Positions 7,159 through 14,980 of a DNA stretch of 28,088 bases are shown here, one piece after another; position 1 is the stretch's first letter; every line of letters starts with the position of its first letter. This stretch comes from Anaerolineae bacterium (GTDB lineage Bacteria; Chloroflexota; Anaerolineae; JAFGEY01): NCBI GenBank assembly GCA_016931365.1, contig JAFGEY010000470.1:1-28088 (forward strand), read 5' to 3'. The notes under the pieces are model-generated. The model did not search any database. It was not told the DNA's origin and saw only the letters and a program-made list of their open reading frames with translations. Position numbers and translations under genes: made by a program.

Positions 7159-9675
7159 CTACGCTCCGTCGATCGCGATCTCGATACCCCACTCCGGCAG
7201 TGAAGCATCGGAGGCACGATCCGGAGCTTTGACGATACGCACGATCCGGGCACGAGTGATGCTGACCAGATCAGCCTGAGCAGCGCCAAGCATCTCGGCC
7301 AATGCCTGATCAGACACAGACAGGGACAGTTGAGCCAGCTCGCTGCCTAGAGGCAGACTGTGCTCGCTTTTGTAGCGACGCACGGCAGTGGCGATCTGGC
7401 ACAAAATTTCGCCGTGTGCCTCGGCCTCGTCGCTGCACAGTTCGCCATCTGACGGCGCGCTGTCGGCAACCGGCCAGCGTGCAGTGTGGATCGATACCGT
7501 ATCTGCGGCGGCAAACAAGTGCCGGTAAATCGCCTCGGTGACGTAAGGCAAAAACGGCGCAAAAAGCTTGAGCATGGTGAGCAGAGTGTGATAGAGTGTC
7601 CACCGCGCGCCCGCGCGGCCGGGATCGCTCTCGTTGTAGAGCCGCAACTTGGCCATTTCCAGATAATTGTCGGCCAACTCGGTCCAGAAGAAATTCTCCA
7701 TTTCGCTTTTGGCCGCTGCGTAATCGTATTGCTGCATAAACTGCGTGGCTGTTTCGATTAAATGCTGTGTGCGCGAGAGAATCCATCGGTCGGCGGGCGA
7801 AAGCGTGGCGGGCATTTTGTCTGGTCGACAATCGTGCAGGAAAGGCTCGCTGAAACGAGCCACGTTCCACAATTTGTTGGCTAGCTTTTGTCCGAGGGCA
7901 ATCTTGTCTTCGCTGATGACGGCATCTTTGCCCAGGCCGGTGCTCGCTGCCCAGTAGCGCACCGCGTCCGCCGAGTACTTGGCGATCATCTCTAGCGGCG
8001 ACATCGGCCCGCCGCCCCGGCTCTTGCTGATCTTGCCCATCCCTTCGCCGGCGATGCCCCAGCCTGAAATGGCAATGGATTTCCAGGGCACGACGCCAAA
8101 ATGGTGCCAGGATTTGACGATCGTGTAAAAGGCCCAGGTGCGGATGATGTCGTGTGCCTGCGGGCGCAGCGACATAGGAAAGACCCGCCGGTACAGGTCG
8201 GGGTTGTCGAGCCACTGTCCGACGATCTGTGGCGTGAGCGACGAGGTAGCCCAGGTGTCCATCACGTCGGTTTCGGGCTGAAGGGCCGTACTGCCGCACG
8301 GGCAACTCCGGCAGGGTCGGTCATAGAGCGGATCGACCGGCAGTTCGTCTTCTTGGGCTAACACGATCTGCCCACAAGACGGGCAGTGCCACAGCGGAAA
8401 CGGCACGCCAAAAGCTCGTTGGCGCGAGATGCACCAATCCCAGTTCAGATTTTCCACCCACTGCCGGTAACGGGTTTTCATGTACGCCGGATGCCAATCG
8501 ATTTGCTCGCCGGCCTGGATCAGTTGCTCCTTGAAATCGAGCACGCGGATGAACCACTGCCCGGTGAGGATGTATTCGACCGGCGTATCGCAGCGCTCAT
8601 GCACGCGCACTGACTGGGCCACCGGCTGTTCATCCCAAATCAGACCATACTCGCGTAGGGTTTGCACTACTCTTGTGCGCGCTTGGGCTGTCGGCAATCC
8701 GGCCAGTTCGCCGCATAAGGTGGTCATCGTGCCGTCGGGCGCGAGGGCCTCGACCAATGGCAGGTTGTACGCGCGTTGCCATTCTACGTCGGTCTGGTCG
8801 CCAAAGGTGCAGCACATTACGATGCCCGTGCCCTTGGCCGGGTCAGCGCGAGGGTCGGCCAGGATAGGCACCCAGCGGTTGGCGATGGGCACATTGGCCT
8901 GCCGGCCGATCAGATGGTGGTAGCGCGCGTCGTCCGGGTGGACGAACAAGGCCACACAGGCGGGTAGCAGTTCGGGCCGCGTGGTGGCGACGGGCAGGCG
9001 GCGGGCGTCCGTGTCGCCCCACACGCCGTCCAACTGCTGGGCGGCGGCCATGCTGTCATTATCTGGCGGGAGAAGAAAGACCACGGTGTAAAAGGTGCTT
9101 TGCCGTTCCAGATCGTTCAATTCGGCCTGGGCGATGGCCGTGCGGCAGGTGGGACACCAGATGGCCGGCGCGCGTTGGTGATAGATCAACCCTTTGTGAG
9201 TCAGATCGAGAAATGACTGCTGCGAGATGCGCACGGTGCTGTGGTCGATGGTGCGGTAGGCATAACGCCAATCGACCGACAGTCCCAACCGCTGCCAAAG
9301 AGCACGGTATTCCCGCCCGGCCTCTGACCCGATAGCACGGCAGCGTTCGCTAAAGGTCTCTCGCCCCACCTGCGCCGCACTGATCCCCTCCAACCGCTCG
9401 ACCAACCGTTCGGTGGGCAAGCCGTTGTCGTCGTACCCCATCGGGTAAAAGACATTGTGTCCCATCATCCGCCAAAAGCGGGCCAGGAAATCAGTCTGGC
9501 TGTACGAGTAGGTGTGGCCGAGGTGCAGCTTGCCCGACACGGTTGCCGGCGGCGTGTCGATGGCGTAAACTGGCGCGTCACCGTCGGGCGCAAAATGGTA
9601 AACACCCTGTTCCTGCCACAAGGCATCGAGTTCGGGTTCCTGGGTTCTTGGATTGTAACGCTTTGGTAAACTCAT
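7159..9675 (-). CDS. valS: Valine--tRNA ligase
   Basis: This class I synthetase of 838 residues charges tRNA-Val. The HIGH motif reads H-L-G-H at 51-54 within 'PPATVSGKLHLGHTYSYSQTD', and the KMSKS motif reads G-K-I-S-K-S at 547-552. Cysteine pairs C174/C177, C431/C434 and C455/C458/C460 suggest zinc sites. The large insertion around residues 190-370 fits the editing domain. The 'DNGLPTE' segment near residue 83 recalls the archaeal/alphaproteobacterial type of ValRS rather than the Escherichia coli type. The ATG at 9675 has GGGAGGA at good spacing, so the extension to 9693 is not used. A T-box leader upstream, with a GUC specifier candidate, independently supports valine. A weakly spaced dyad but no clear terminator follows. 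Confidence 0.95.
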   Translation of the reverse strand: MSLPKRYNPRTQEPELDALWQEQGVYHFAPDGDAPVYAIDTPPATVSGKLHLGHTYSYSQTDFLARFWRMMGHNVFYPMGYDDNGLPTERLVERLEGISAAQVGRETFSERCRAIGSEAGREYRALWQRLGLSVDWRYAYRTIDHSTVRISQQSFLDLTHKGLIYHQRAPAIWCPTCRTAIAQAELNDLERQSTFYTVVFLLPPDNDSMAAAQQLDGVWGDTDARRLPVATTRPELLPACVALFVHPDDARYHHLIGRQANVPIANRWVPILADPRADPAKGTGIVMCCTFGDQTDVEWQRAYNLPLVEALAPDGTMTTLCGELAGLPTAQARTRVVQTLREYGLIWDEQPVAQSVRVHERCDTPVEYILTGQWFIRVLDFKEQLIQAGEQIDWHPAYMKTRYRQWVENLNWDWCISRQRAFGVPFPLWHCPSCGQIVLAQEDELPVDPLYDRPCRSCPCGSTALQPETDVMDTWATSSLTPQIVGQWLDNPDLYRRVFPMSLRPQAHDIIRTWAFYTIVKSWHHFGVVPWKSIAISGWGIAGEGMGKISKSRGGGPMSPLEMIAKYSADAVRYWAASTGLGKDAVISEDKIALGQKLANKLWNVARFSEPFLHDCRPDKMPATLSPADRWILSRTQHLIETATQFMQQYDYAAAKSEMENFFWTELADNYLEMAKLRLYNESDPGRAGARWTLYHTLLTMLKLFAPFLPYVTEAIYRHLFAAADTVSIHTARWPVADSAPSDGELCSDEAEAHGEILCQIATAVRRYKSEHSLPLGSELAQLSLSVSDQALAEMLGAAQADLVSITRARIVRIVKAPDRASDASLPEWGIEIAIDGA

Positions 9676-9695
9676 CGTGTCCTCCCTGATCAAAA

Positions 9696-9753
9696 CAAAA
9701 ACGCCCTTTCATCCCAAGAAAGCGTTATGCGCTTTCCGAGGACGAAAGGGCGT
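9696..9753 (-). terminator. T-box terminator before valS
   Basis: On the minus strand ACGCCCTTTC (9753-9744) pairs with GAAAGGGCGT (9710-9701), with an inner GAAAGCG/CGCTTTC stem, and a run of five T follows. This is the terminator that competes with the antiterminator formed by the T-box sequence. It ends about 20 bp before the valS start codon. Confidence 0.85.
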
Positions 9754-10011
9754 CTCCCTTACGCGGTACCACCTCATTTTGGCATACGTTGCCGCAGTGC
9801 CACCCTCATCGCCCTGACCACCATCAAGGCTTTGCTGTAACGGGCATCCCGTGTCGGTCTACGCCCGGCAATCAAATCATCGGGTTCTTCGACAGTTCAT
9901 TCCGGGCGACCTTCGGCAGTATCAACCTGCGGGGGCTTGCAGCCAACGGCCCGCCTTCTCTACCAGGTTTGAACCACCTACTCCTCCCGGAGAAAATAAA
10001 CTGATGCTATT
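9696..10011 (-). promoter_or_regulatory. T-box riboswitch controlling valS
   Basis: The leader contains the T-box core GGTGGTACCGCG (about 9773-9762, minus strand), followed by the intrinsic terminator. About 230 nt of structured RNA precede it. Stem I closes with TCCGGG (9991-9986) and CCCGGA (9906-9901). Just before the closing strand, a GAAG-GUC-G stretch places a GUC valine codon at 9910-9908 as the likely specifier. Uncharged tRNA-Val would pair with the specifier and the T-box and let transcription read into valS. The start is set at the predicted transcription start. The specifier is my reading of the fold; the T-box core and terminator are clear. Confidence 0.9.
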
Positions 10012-10017
10012 GATTTG

Positions 10018-10046
10018 ATTATACACTGAATTTCTATGCGGGTCAA
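10018..10046 (-). promoter_or_regulatory. Promoter for the T-box leader and valS
   Basis: TTGACC (10046-10041, minus strand) and a perfect TATAAT (10023-10018) are 17 bases apart. The start would be near 10011, immediately before T-box stem I. Confidence 0.75.
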
Positions 10047-10052
10047 TTCGAT

Positions 10053-10082
10053 TTTGCGCATCTGAACCGTTTTGGGTACAAT
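10053..10082 (+). promoter_or_regulatory. Candidate promoter for the TPR gene
   Basis: TTTGCG (10053-10058) is followed after 18 bases by TACAAT (10077-10082). The -35 is weak and the -10 good. It is back-to-back with the valS promoter, with their -35 boxes about 6 bp apart. The leader to the ATG would be about 135 nt. Confidence 0.4.
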
Positions 10083-10113
10083 CAAGGCAGGGGTGTTTCG
10101 CTCAGCCAGAAAG

Positions 10114-10192
10114 CAGGGCTTATCTTCCAAGATCGTTGCCTGCAATGGAAACCATTGCCTGTGCAAGGATCTTTCCGAGCGACCAAGCCCTG
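10114..10192. repeat. 79-nt nested inverted repeat in the TPR gene leader
   Basis: Three nested perfect pairs share nearly one centre: CAGGGCTT/AAGCCCTG (10114-10121, 10185-10192), AAGATC/GATCTT (10129-10134, 10168-10173) and GCAATGG-AAA-CCATTGC (10142-10158). This predicts a long imperfect hairpin ending 33 bp before the ATG at 10226. The core and the following CTGTG match the centre of the ychF leader hairpin. Confidence 0.6.
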
Positions 10193-10225
10193 TTCAGTTC
10201 CGATTTATTTGGGATAGGAGCAGCA

Positions 10226-12301
10226 ATGGCGAACAAATCGGACAAATGGAGCAAGGCGGCCAAAGCGGCCAAGGGGTATGAAAACATCCACACTACCGGC
10301 CACAGCACACAGTTTGCCGAAGATTGGAGTCGGCGCGGCGAGGCCTTACGCGGGCAGGGACGATTTGCACAGGCAGTAGCCGCCTTTGATCGCGCACTTG
10401 AGCTCAATTCGGAATACGACTGGGCCTGGGCCCACCGCGGCGAGGCGCTGCGCCAGGCCGGGCGGCTTGAGGAAGCGGTGGCCTCTTTTCGCCGTGCGCT
10501 AGAGATCGATCCACAATACGAATGGGCCTGGGGCAACCTGGGTGAAGTGCTGCGGCAGATGGGGCATTATGACGATGCCATGAATCACTTTAATCGCGCC
10601 ATTGAACTCAACCCGGAGAACTCGTGGGCTTTATCCAGCAAGGCGCAGGCGATGAGGCAGGGCGGTCGCTTGACAGAGGCTCTGCAAGCGTTTGATCTGC
10701 TGCTGCGCGAAGAGCCGGAAAATGCCTGGGCCTGGGCCGAGCGTGGTGAGACGCTGGTGGCGATGCGCCAGTATGATGACGCCGACGCCTCATTTGACCA
10801 GGCGATTTCCATCGATCCTCAATATACCTGGGCGTTGGCGCACAAGGGAGAGGCGCTGCGCCTCAACGGTGCATATGAAGCGGCGCTAAAAGTGCTCGAC
10901 CGGGCAATTGCCGTCGATGCGCGGTATGCCTGGGCCTGGGCCAGTCGAGGCGAAGTGCTGCGGCAACTGGATCGTTTCAACGAGGCCATCGCCGCTTTTT
11001 CGGAAGCGCTTGCTGTCGATCCGAATTATGCCTGGGCTTTGGCCAGCCTGGGACAAGCTCTGCGCCAGGCGGAAAGATACCAGGAAGCCTTGCAGCCGCT
11101 CGATCGCGCGCTGGCCCTGGAGCCTGAGGGCTGGGTGTGGGCTGAAAAGGGTGAGGCCCTGCGCGAGCTGGATCGCTACGACGAAGCCATCGCCGCCTTC
11201 AAACAGGCCATCGCGCTCGCGCCGCGCAATGATTGGGCCTGGGCACACCTGGCAGAGGTTTATCGAGAGCAAGAGCGCTTTGATCTGGCCGAGGAGACCT
11301 TTGTGCGCACGCTTGAACTGCGCCCCACCTATGCGTGGGCCTGGGCGCATCGTGGAGAAGGGTTGCGGCAGGCCCAGCGATACGCCGAAGCACTGGCCGC
11401 GCTCGACGAAGCCATCGCCCAGGACCCAGATTATGCCTGGGCCTGGGGATCCAGGGGAGAAACGCTGCGCCAGACCGCGCGCTATGAGGAATCGGTTGCC
11501 ACCTTCATGCGCGCAGTCGAGATCGACCCGGATTATGCCTGGGCTTGGGGAAGCCTGGGCCAATCTTATCGCATGATGTCGCGTTACGAGCAGTCCCTTG
11601 AAGCCATCGAGCGCGCGCTGCACATCGACGCCAGAGTCGCCTGGATTTGGGGCGAAAAGGGGCTTTGTCTTCGTCAAATGAAGCAGTATGAACAGGCCGC
11701 CGAAGCCTTTCAGCAAGCCATCGCCCTGGACGAGGAGTATCCCTGGGCCTGGGGCAACCTGGGGCTGGTCTTGCGCAACCTCGAACGCTACGAAGATGCT
11801 CTGCAAGCGCTCGACCGCGCGCTTGCCCAAGACAACGAACTGGATTGGGTATGGGCGCAAAAAGGTGAAGCGCTGCGTCAAATGGGCGAATACGAGCAGG
11901 CCATCAAAGTCTTTGAGCGCGCCGTTCAGCTCGATCCAAACTATGGCTGGGCCTGGGGCAGTATGGGGCAGGCCTATCGACAGACCGAGCAATTTGAACA
12001 GGCAGTGCGCTGCCTGGAGCGGGCAGTCGAGGCCGATGCTTCACTTTCCTGGGTGTGGGCTGAAAAGGGCGAGGCGCTGCGTTTGTGGGGCAAATGCGAC
12101 GAAGCGACCGGGGCGTTTGACGAGGCGATTCTGCTCGATGATGAATACGCCTGGGCTTACGCACACAAAGGACAGGCGCTGGCCGAAGTCAAACGCTATC
12201 GTGAGGCGATCCTGGCCTTCGACCGGGCAATCGAGATCGACCCCACATACACCTGGGCCATCGACCGGCGGCAGGACGTGCTGGATGAGTTGGGGCAATA
12301 G
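10226..12301 (+). CDS. TPR-repeat protein, 19 tandem WAW-type repeats
   Basis: The 691-residue protein is almost wholly tetratricopeptide repeats. After about 33 N-terminal residues come 19 units of 34 residues (one of 33) and a short C-terminal cap. The unit consensus is roughly W-A-W-A-x-x-G-E-x-L-R, then R-Y-x-E-A-x-x-A-F-x-x-A-I-x-x-D-P-x-Y. Most units carry two tryptophans, at TPR positions 2 and 4. There is no signal peptide, membrane segment or enzymatic domain, so it is probably a cytosolic protein-binding solenoid; its partner is unknown. I chose ATG 10226 because AGGAG sits 5 bp before it. Earlier in-frame starts (10136, 10145) fall inside the leader hairpin. It is monocistronic, divergent from valS and convergent with pbpA. 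Confidence 0.93.
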   Translation: MANKSDKWSKAAKAAKGYENIHTTGHSTQFAEDWSRRGEALRGQGRFAQAVAAFDRALELNSEYDWAWAHRGEALRQAGRLEEAVASFRRALEIDPQYEWAWGNLGEVLRQMGHYDDAMNHFNRAIELNPENSWALSSKAQAMRQGGRLTEALQAFDLLLREEPENAWAWAERGETLVAMRQYDDADASFDQAISIDPQYTWALAHKGEALRLNGAYEAALKVLDRAIAVDARYAWAWASRGEVLRQLDRFNEAIAAFSEALAVDPNYAWALASLGQALRQAERYQEALQPLDRALALEPEGWVWAEKGEALRELDRYDEAIAAFKQAIALAPRNDWAWAHLAEVYREQERFDLAEETFVRTLELRPTYAWAWAHRGEGLRQAQRYAEALAALDEAIAQDPDYAWAWGSRGETLRQTARYEESVATFMRAVEIDPDYAWAWGSLGQSYRMMSRYEQSLEAIERALHIDARVAWIWGEKGLCLRQMKQYEQAAEAFQQAIALDEEYPWAWGNLGLVLRNLERYEDALQALDRALAQDNELDWVWAQKGEALRQMGEYEQAIKVFERAVQLDPNYGWAWGSMGQAYRQTEQFEQAVRCLERAVEADASLSWVWAEKGEALRLWGKCDEATGAFDEAILLDDEYAWAYAHKGQALAEVKRYREAILAFDRAIEIDPTYTWAIDRRQDVLDELGQ

Positions 12302-12323
12302 ATCGACTTGACTGCCTCATCTC

Positions 12324-12359
12324 AAACGCCGCCGACTGTGGAAAGTCGGCGGCGTTTTT
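12324..12359. terminator. Bidirectional terminator between TPR gene and pbpA
   Basis: AAACGCCGCCGACT (12324-12337) and its exact reverse complement (12344-12357) form a 14-bp GC-rich stem with a 6-base loop, followed on the plus strand by five T. It serves the TPR gene and probably the convergent pbpA cluster. Confidence 0.88.
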
Positions 12360-12363
12360 GCAT

Positions 12364-13758
12364 CTATGGGGTTTTCAACGCCTGGTTGAGCACCGTCACA
12401 CCCACCGGCGCGGCGACGGCCCAACCGTCGATCCCATGCTCGGCGATCACGGCCACGGCATAACGTGGCGCTTCGACCGGCGCAAAGCCGATGAACCAGG
12501 CGTGCGGCGGCGCGCCCGGCAGGCCACTGTCGGCACTCCCGGCATACCCGGCGACGGTAGCCGGCGCATCTGGCATGCTGGCGCGCATCGATTGAGCCAG
12601 AATTTGCTGCACAGCCTGCGCGGTTTCGACGCGCAGCACCTGGCGAGGCGATCCTGCCGGCAGCACATCTTCATCGCCGACCTGCAGCACCAGCCGGGGC
12701 GCCGGGCGCAGGCCGTTGTTGGCCAGCGTCGAGACCATCAGCGCCATTTCCAGCGGTGTGACCAGCACTTCACCCTGCCCCATCGCCGTGCGCGCGGCCA
12801 ACAAATCGCTCCACACGCCGCGCGCCAAAAGCCGGCCCGTCGCAGCATCGATGGGCAGCCCTGTCGACAGGCCGACGCCCAGCCGGGTGGTGTAATCGGC
12901 CAGGATTTCGCCGCCCAATTGCAGCCCCAGCCGGGCAAACTGCACGCTGCACGGCCATGTGTAGGCTTCGGCCAGGGTAAAACGCGTCTTGGGTGGATTA
13001 CCGGGGCAGGCGATCGGCGGCTCGACGGTCAGGATCACACCCAGGTCGTCGGTGTAGATGGTGGTCGGTTCGGCCAGGCCTGCTTCCAGCGCAGCGGCGA
13101 GGGTGACCGTCTGCAAGATCGCGCCCGGGGCGTAAAGTCCCTGCGTGGCGCGGTTGATCAGCGGGTTGCGCGGGTCAAATTGCAGGGTGGGCCAATCTGC
13201 TTCCAGCGTGTTGGGATCAAAGGTTGGGTGGCTGACCAGAGCCAGCACGTCGCCGCTGCGCACATCGAGCAGGACAACAGCGCCGGGCCATTCACCCAGT
13301 GAGTGATCGGCAGCTTGCTGGAGGGCCAGGTCGAGGGTCAGGGTGACGCTGACGCCCTGCGGGTGCAGGTGCAGCAGGGCAGCCTGGAGCTGTTCTAAAA
13401 GTGACAACGGCGTCTCACCTCGAATTTGAGGATCGAACGCACGCTCGATGCCGCCCACGCCGTGGTTGATCGAGTAATAGCCGACCACCGGCGCGGTCTC
13501 CGGCGCAAGGTAGACGCGCTCCCACACGCCCAGCGGCCCGGCCTGGCTGACCACCAGCGGCGCGCCGCGATGGTCTAGGATGTGGCCGCGGCGGATGCGC
13601 CGCTCGGCTTCGACGCGGCGCGGGTTGTCGTCGCGCGCGGTCAGTGCCGGGGCGCGGATGACGCTCCAATAGCCCGCGCCCAAAGCGGCGAGGACAAAAC
13701 AGATCGCCAGCACATTTGCCAGCCCTTTGATTTGCCCTTCCAGTCCACGAGTTGCCAT
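12364..13758 (-). CDS. pbpA: PbpA-like penicillin-binding protein lacking catalytic motifs
   Basis: The 464-residue protein has one N-terminal membrane segment (about 12-35) and a class B transpeptidase fold of the actinobacterial PbpA type, with landmarks 'NRATQGLYAPG', 'AMGQGEVLVTPLEMA' and 'PHAWFIGFAP'. All three active-site motifs are altered. The SxxK site reads A213-I-L-Q216, the SxN site reads P-C-S (269-271), and KTG reads Y-A-G (405-407) in 'GYAGSAD'. The frame is intact, so this looks like a pseudoenzyme, perhaps a partner of the SEDS polymerase, and not a pseudogene. I chose ATG 13758, just past the methyltransferase stop; ATG 13791 would overlap that gene. It is the last gene of the cluster. 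Confidence 0.88.
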   Translation of the reverse strand: MATRGLEGQIKGLANVLAICFVLAALGAGYWSVIRAPALTARDDNPRRVEAERRIRRGHILDHRGAPLVVSQAGPLGVWERVYLAPETAPVVGYYSINHGVGGIERAFDPQIRGETPLSLLEQLQAALLHLHPQGVSVTLTLDLALQQAADHSLGEWPGAVVLLDVRSGDVLALVSHPTFDPNTLEADWPTLQFDPRNPLINRATQGLYAPGAILQTVTLAAALEAGLAEPTTIYTDDLGVILTVEPPIACPGNPPKTRFTLAEAYTWPCSVQFARLGLQLGGEILADYTTRLGVGLSTGLPIDAATGRLLARGVWSDLLAARTAMGQGEVLVTPLEMALMVSTLANNGLRPAPRLVLQVGDEDVLPAGSPRQVLRVETAQAVQQILAQSMRASMPDAPATVAGYAGSADSGLPGAPPHAWFIGFAPVEAPRYAVAVIAEHGIDGWAVAAPVGVTVLNQALKTP

Positions 13759-13762
13759 ACCT

Positions 13763-14980
13763 CTAGCCCGGCCTAGTTGACGAAACGACATATTCAAATA
13801 GGTCTTTTTTGGAATTGCGTTTGCGGATCACCTGAATATCGATGTCAATAAACCCACACGATTGTAAAATACTTTGATAGATTTTTTCTACCGGCACCAA
13901 CACGTCGTAAAATTTCGAATTGCCCACAATGTAAAACACCTTGGCGCCAGGCGTCAGAACGTGGTAGAGTGCAGCCAGATGGGTTGAAATATCAACGAAA
14001 TAACGATGAACATAACTGGACAGAATAAGGCTCTGTTCGGCTATTCTAGCTAAAATTTCGTCAAACAAAGGATAAAAAATGCGCCGACCGTCCGTCCGCC
14101 AGGATTCAAGACGGCTGGTTGCAATGCCCCAAGTCCCACCAATTGCTTCCCAATCCAATTCTCCAGCCTGACGCCCAGTCTCCAGGTAACCAAGCCAATA
14201 CATGTAGGGCCTAAGCTCTCTGATGTAGCTCATTCGGTTGGGGTAAGGAGGTGAAGTGATCACACAATCGTACTGAAGGGGCAAAAACTGATCGACCTGC
14301 CGGGCATCTCCCTGAAATACCCGAACGGTTTCCGATAGAGGTGCGTATGCAGCCTGCACAATCTGACGCACCAACTGCATAAAATGTGACAATATTTGAT
14401 ATTTCTGGTCAAAAAATGTCAGTTGGTTGGCACGATCATCCTGGAATGACATGGATTGATGGCTAAAGGCCGCGTTTGACCAATGGATCACCAGGTTGCA
14501 AAACGAGAGCAACAGCAAATCTTGAATGGGTGAACCCGATAAACTACACGAATGGATGGCCTGATAGACTCTGGCCAGGGTAATCAGTCGGTCTTGGGGC
14601 CACCAGCGCTCGATGTTGTGAATGGGCGGAACCCAGAGCGATGACCATGTTGAATCGCTCTCTAGTCCGGCGCATATATTCAGAGCGACAGATTCCGTCT
14701 TCTGCAGGTGCTCGGGTCGATAGCTGGCTGTCTTGACACGGGCCAACCACACCAGGAACGGATTGATCTCGACCAGATCGCACGCAAAGCCGTTTTCGGC
14801 GCAGACCAGGCCGGTCGTGCCGGTGCCTGAAAATGGATCGAGCACCTGGCGGGCTTGTGGTTGATCGGCTAAAATCTGCCTGACGATCTTGACCGAATAA
14901 GCGGGCGTTAGTCGCAGCCAGCCATGCCGGCCCTGCTTGAGGTTATACTGAAAGGTCAGATCGGCTCGCTGTTCAACCAT
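13763..14980 (-). CDS. DNA methyltransferase of a type II R-M pair
   Basis: The 405-residue protein carries the SAM-binding motif D-P-F-S-G-T-G-T-T at 48-56 and the catalytic T-S-P-P-Y at 242-246. It therefore methylates an exocyclic amino group, giving N4-cytosine or N6-adenine; TSPPY is common in N4-cytosine enzymes. No separate recognition domain stands out; the 110-230 stretch may serve. Its start overlaps the stop of the upstream endonuclease candidate by 8 bp. Its stop lies 5 bp before the pbpA start. Base composition drops here: the 60 bases from 14401 are 40% GC, against 70% for the 60 bases from 16021 in rodA. This suggests acquisition by transfer. Confidence 0.92.
   Translation of the reverse strand: MVEQRADLTFQYNLKQGRHGWLRLTPAYSVKIVRQILADQPQARQVLDPFSGTGTTGLVCAENGFACDLVEINPFLVWLARVKTASYRPEHLQKTESVALNICAGLESDSTWSSLWVPPIHNIERWWPQDRLITLARVYQAIHSCSLSGSPIQDLLLLSFCNLVIHWSNAAFSHQSMSFQDDRANQLTFFDQKYQILSHFMQLVRQIVQAAYAPLSETVRVFQGDARQVDQFLPLQYDCVITSPPYPNRMSYIRELRPYMYWLGYLETGRQAGELDWEAIGGTWGIATSRLESWRTDGRRIFYPLFDEILARIAEQSLILSSYVHRYFVDISTHLAALYHVLTPGAKVFYIVGNSKFYDVLVPVEKIYQSILQSCGFIDIDIQVIRKRNSKKDLFEYVVSSTRPG

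Noticed and set aside
9966..9975. GGTTCAAACC, as in a tRNA T-arm
   Set aside because: No acceptor stem or anticodon arm fits around it. It lies within stem I of the valS T-box leader.
10136..10225. Earlier TPR starts (TTG 10136, ATG 10145)
   Set aside because: They lie in the leader hairpin and lack a ribosome binding site; ATG 10226 has AGGAG at 5 bp.
10886..11992. 368-codon minus-strand frame
   Set aside because: Antisense to the TPR repeats; its own repetition only mirrors the 102-bp DNA periodicity.
12358..13302. 314-codon plus-strand frame
   Set aside because: Antisense to pbpA; composition is that of a shadow frame.
12364..13797. pbpA as a pseudogene
   Set aside because: No stop or frameshift; landmarks and C-terminal region are intact, so a pseudoenzyme fits better than decay.
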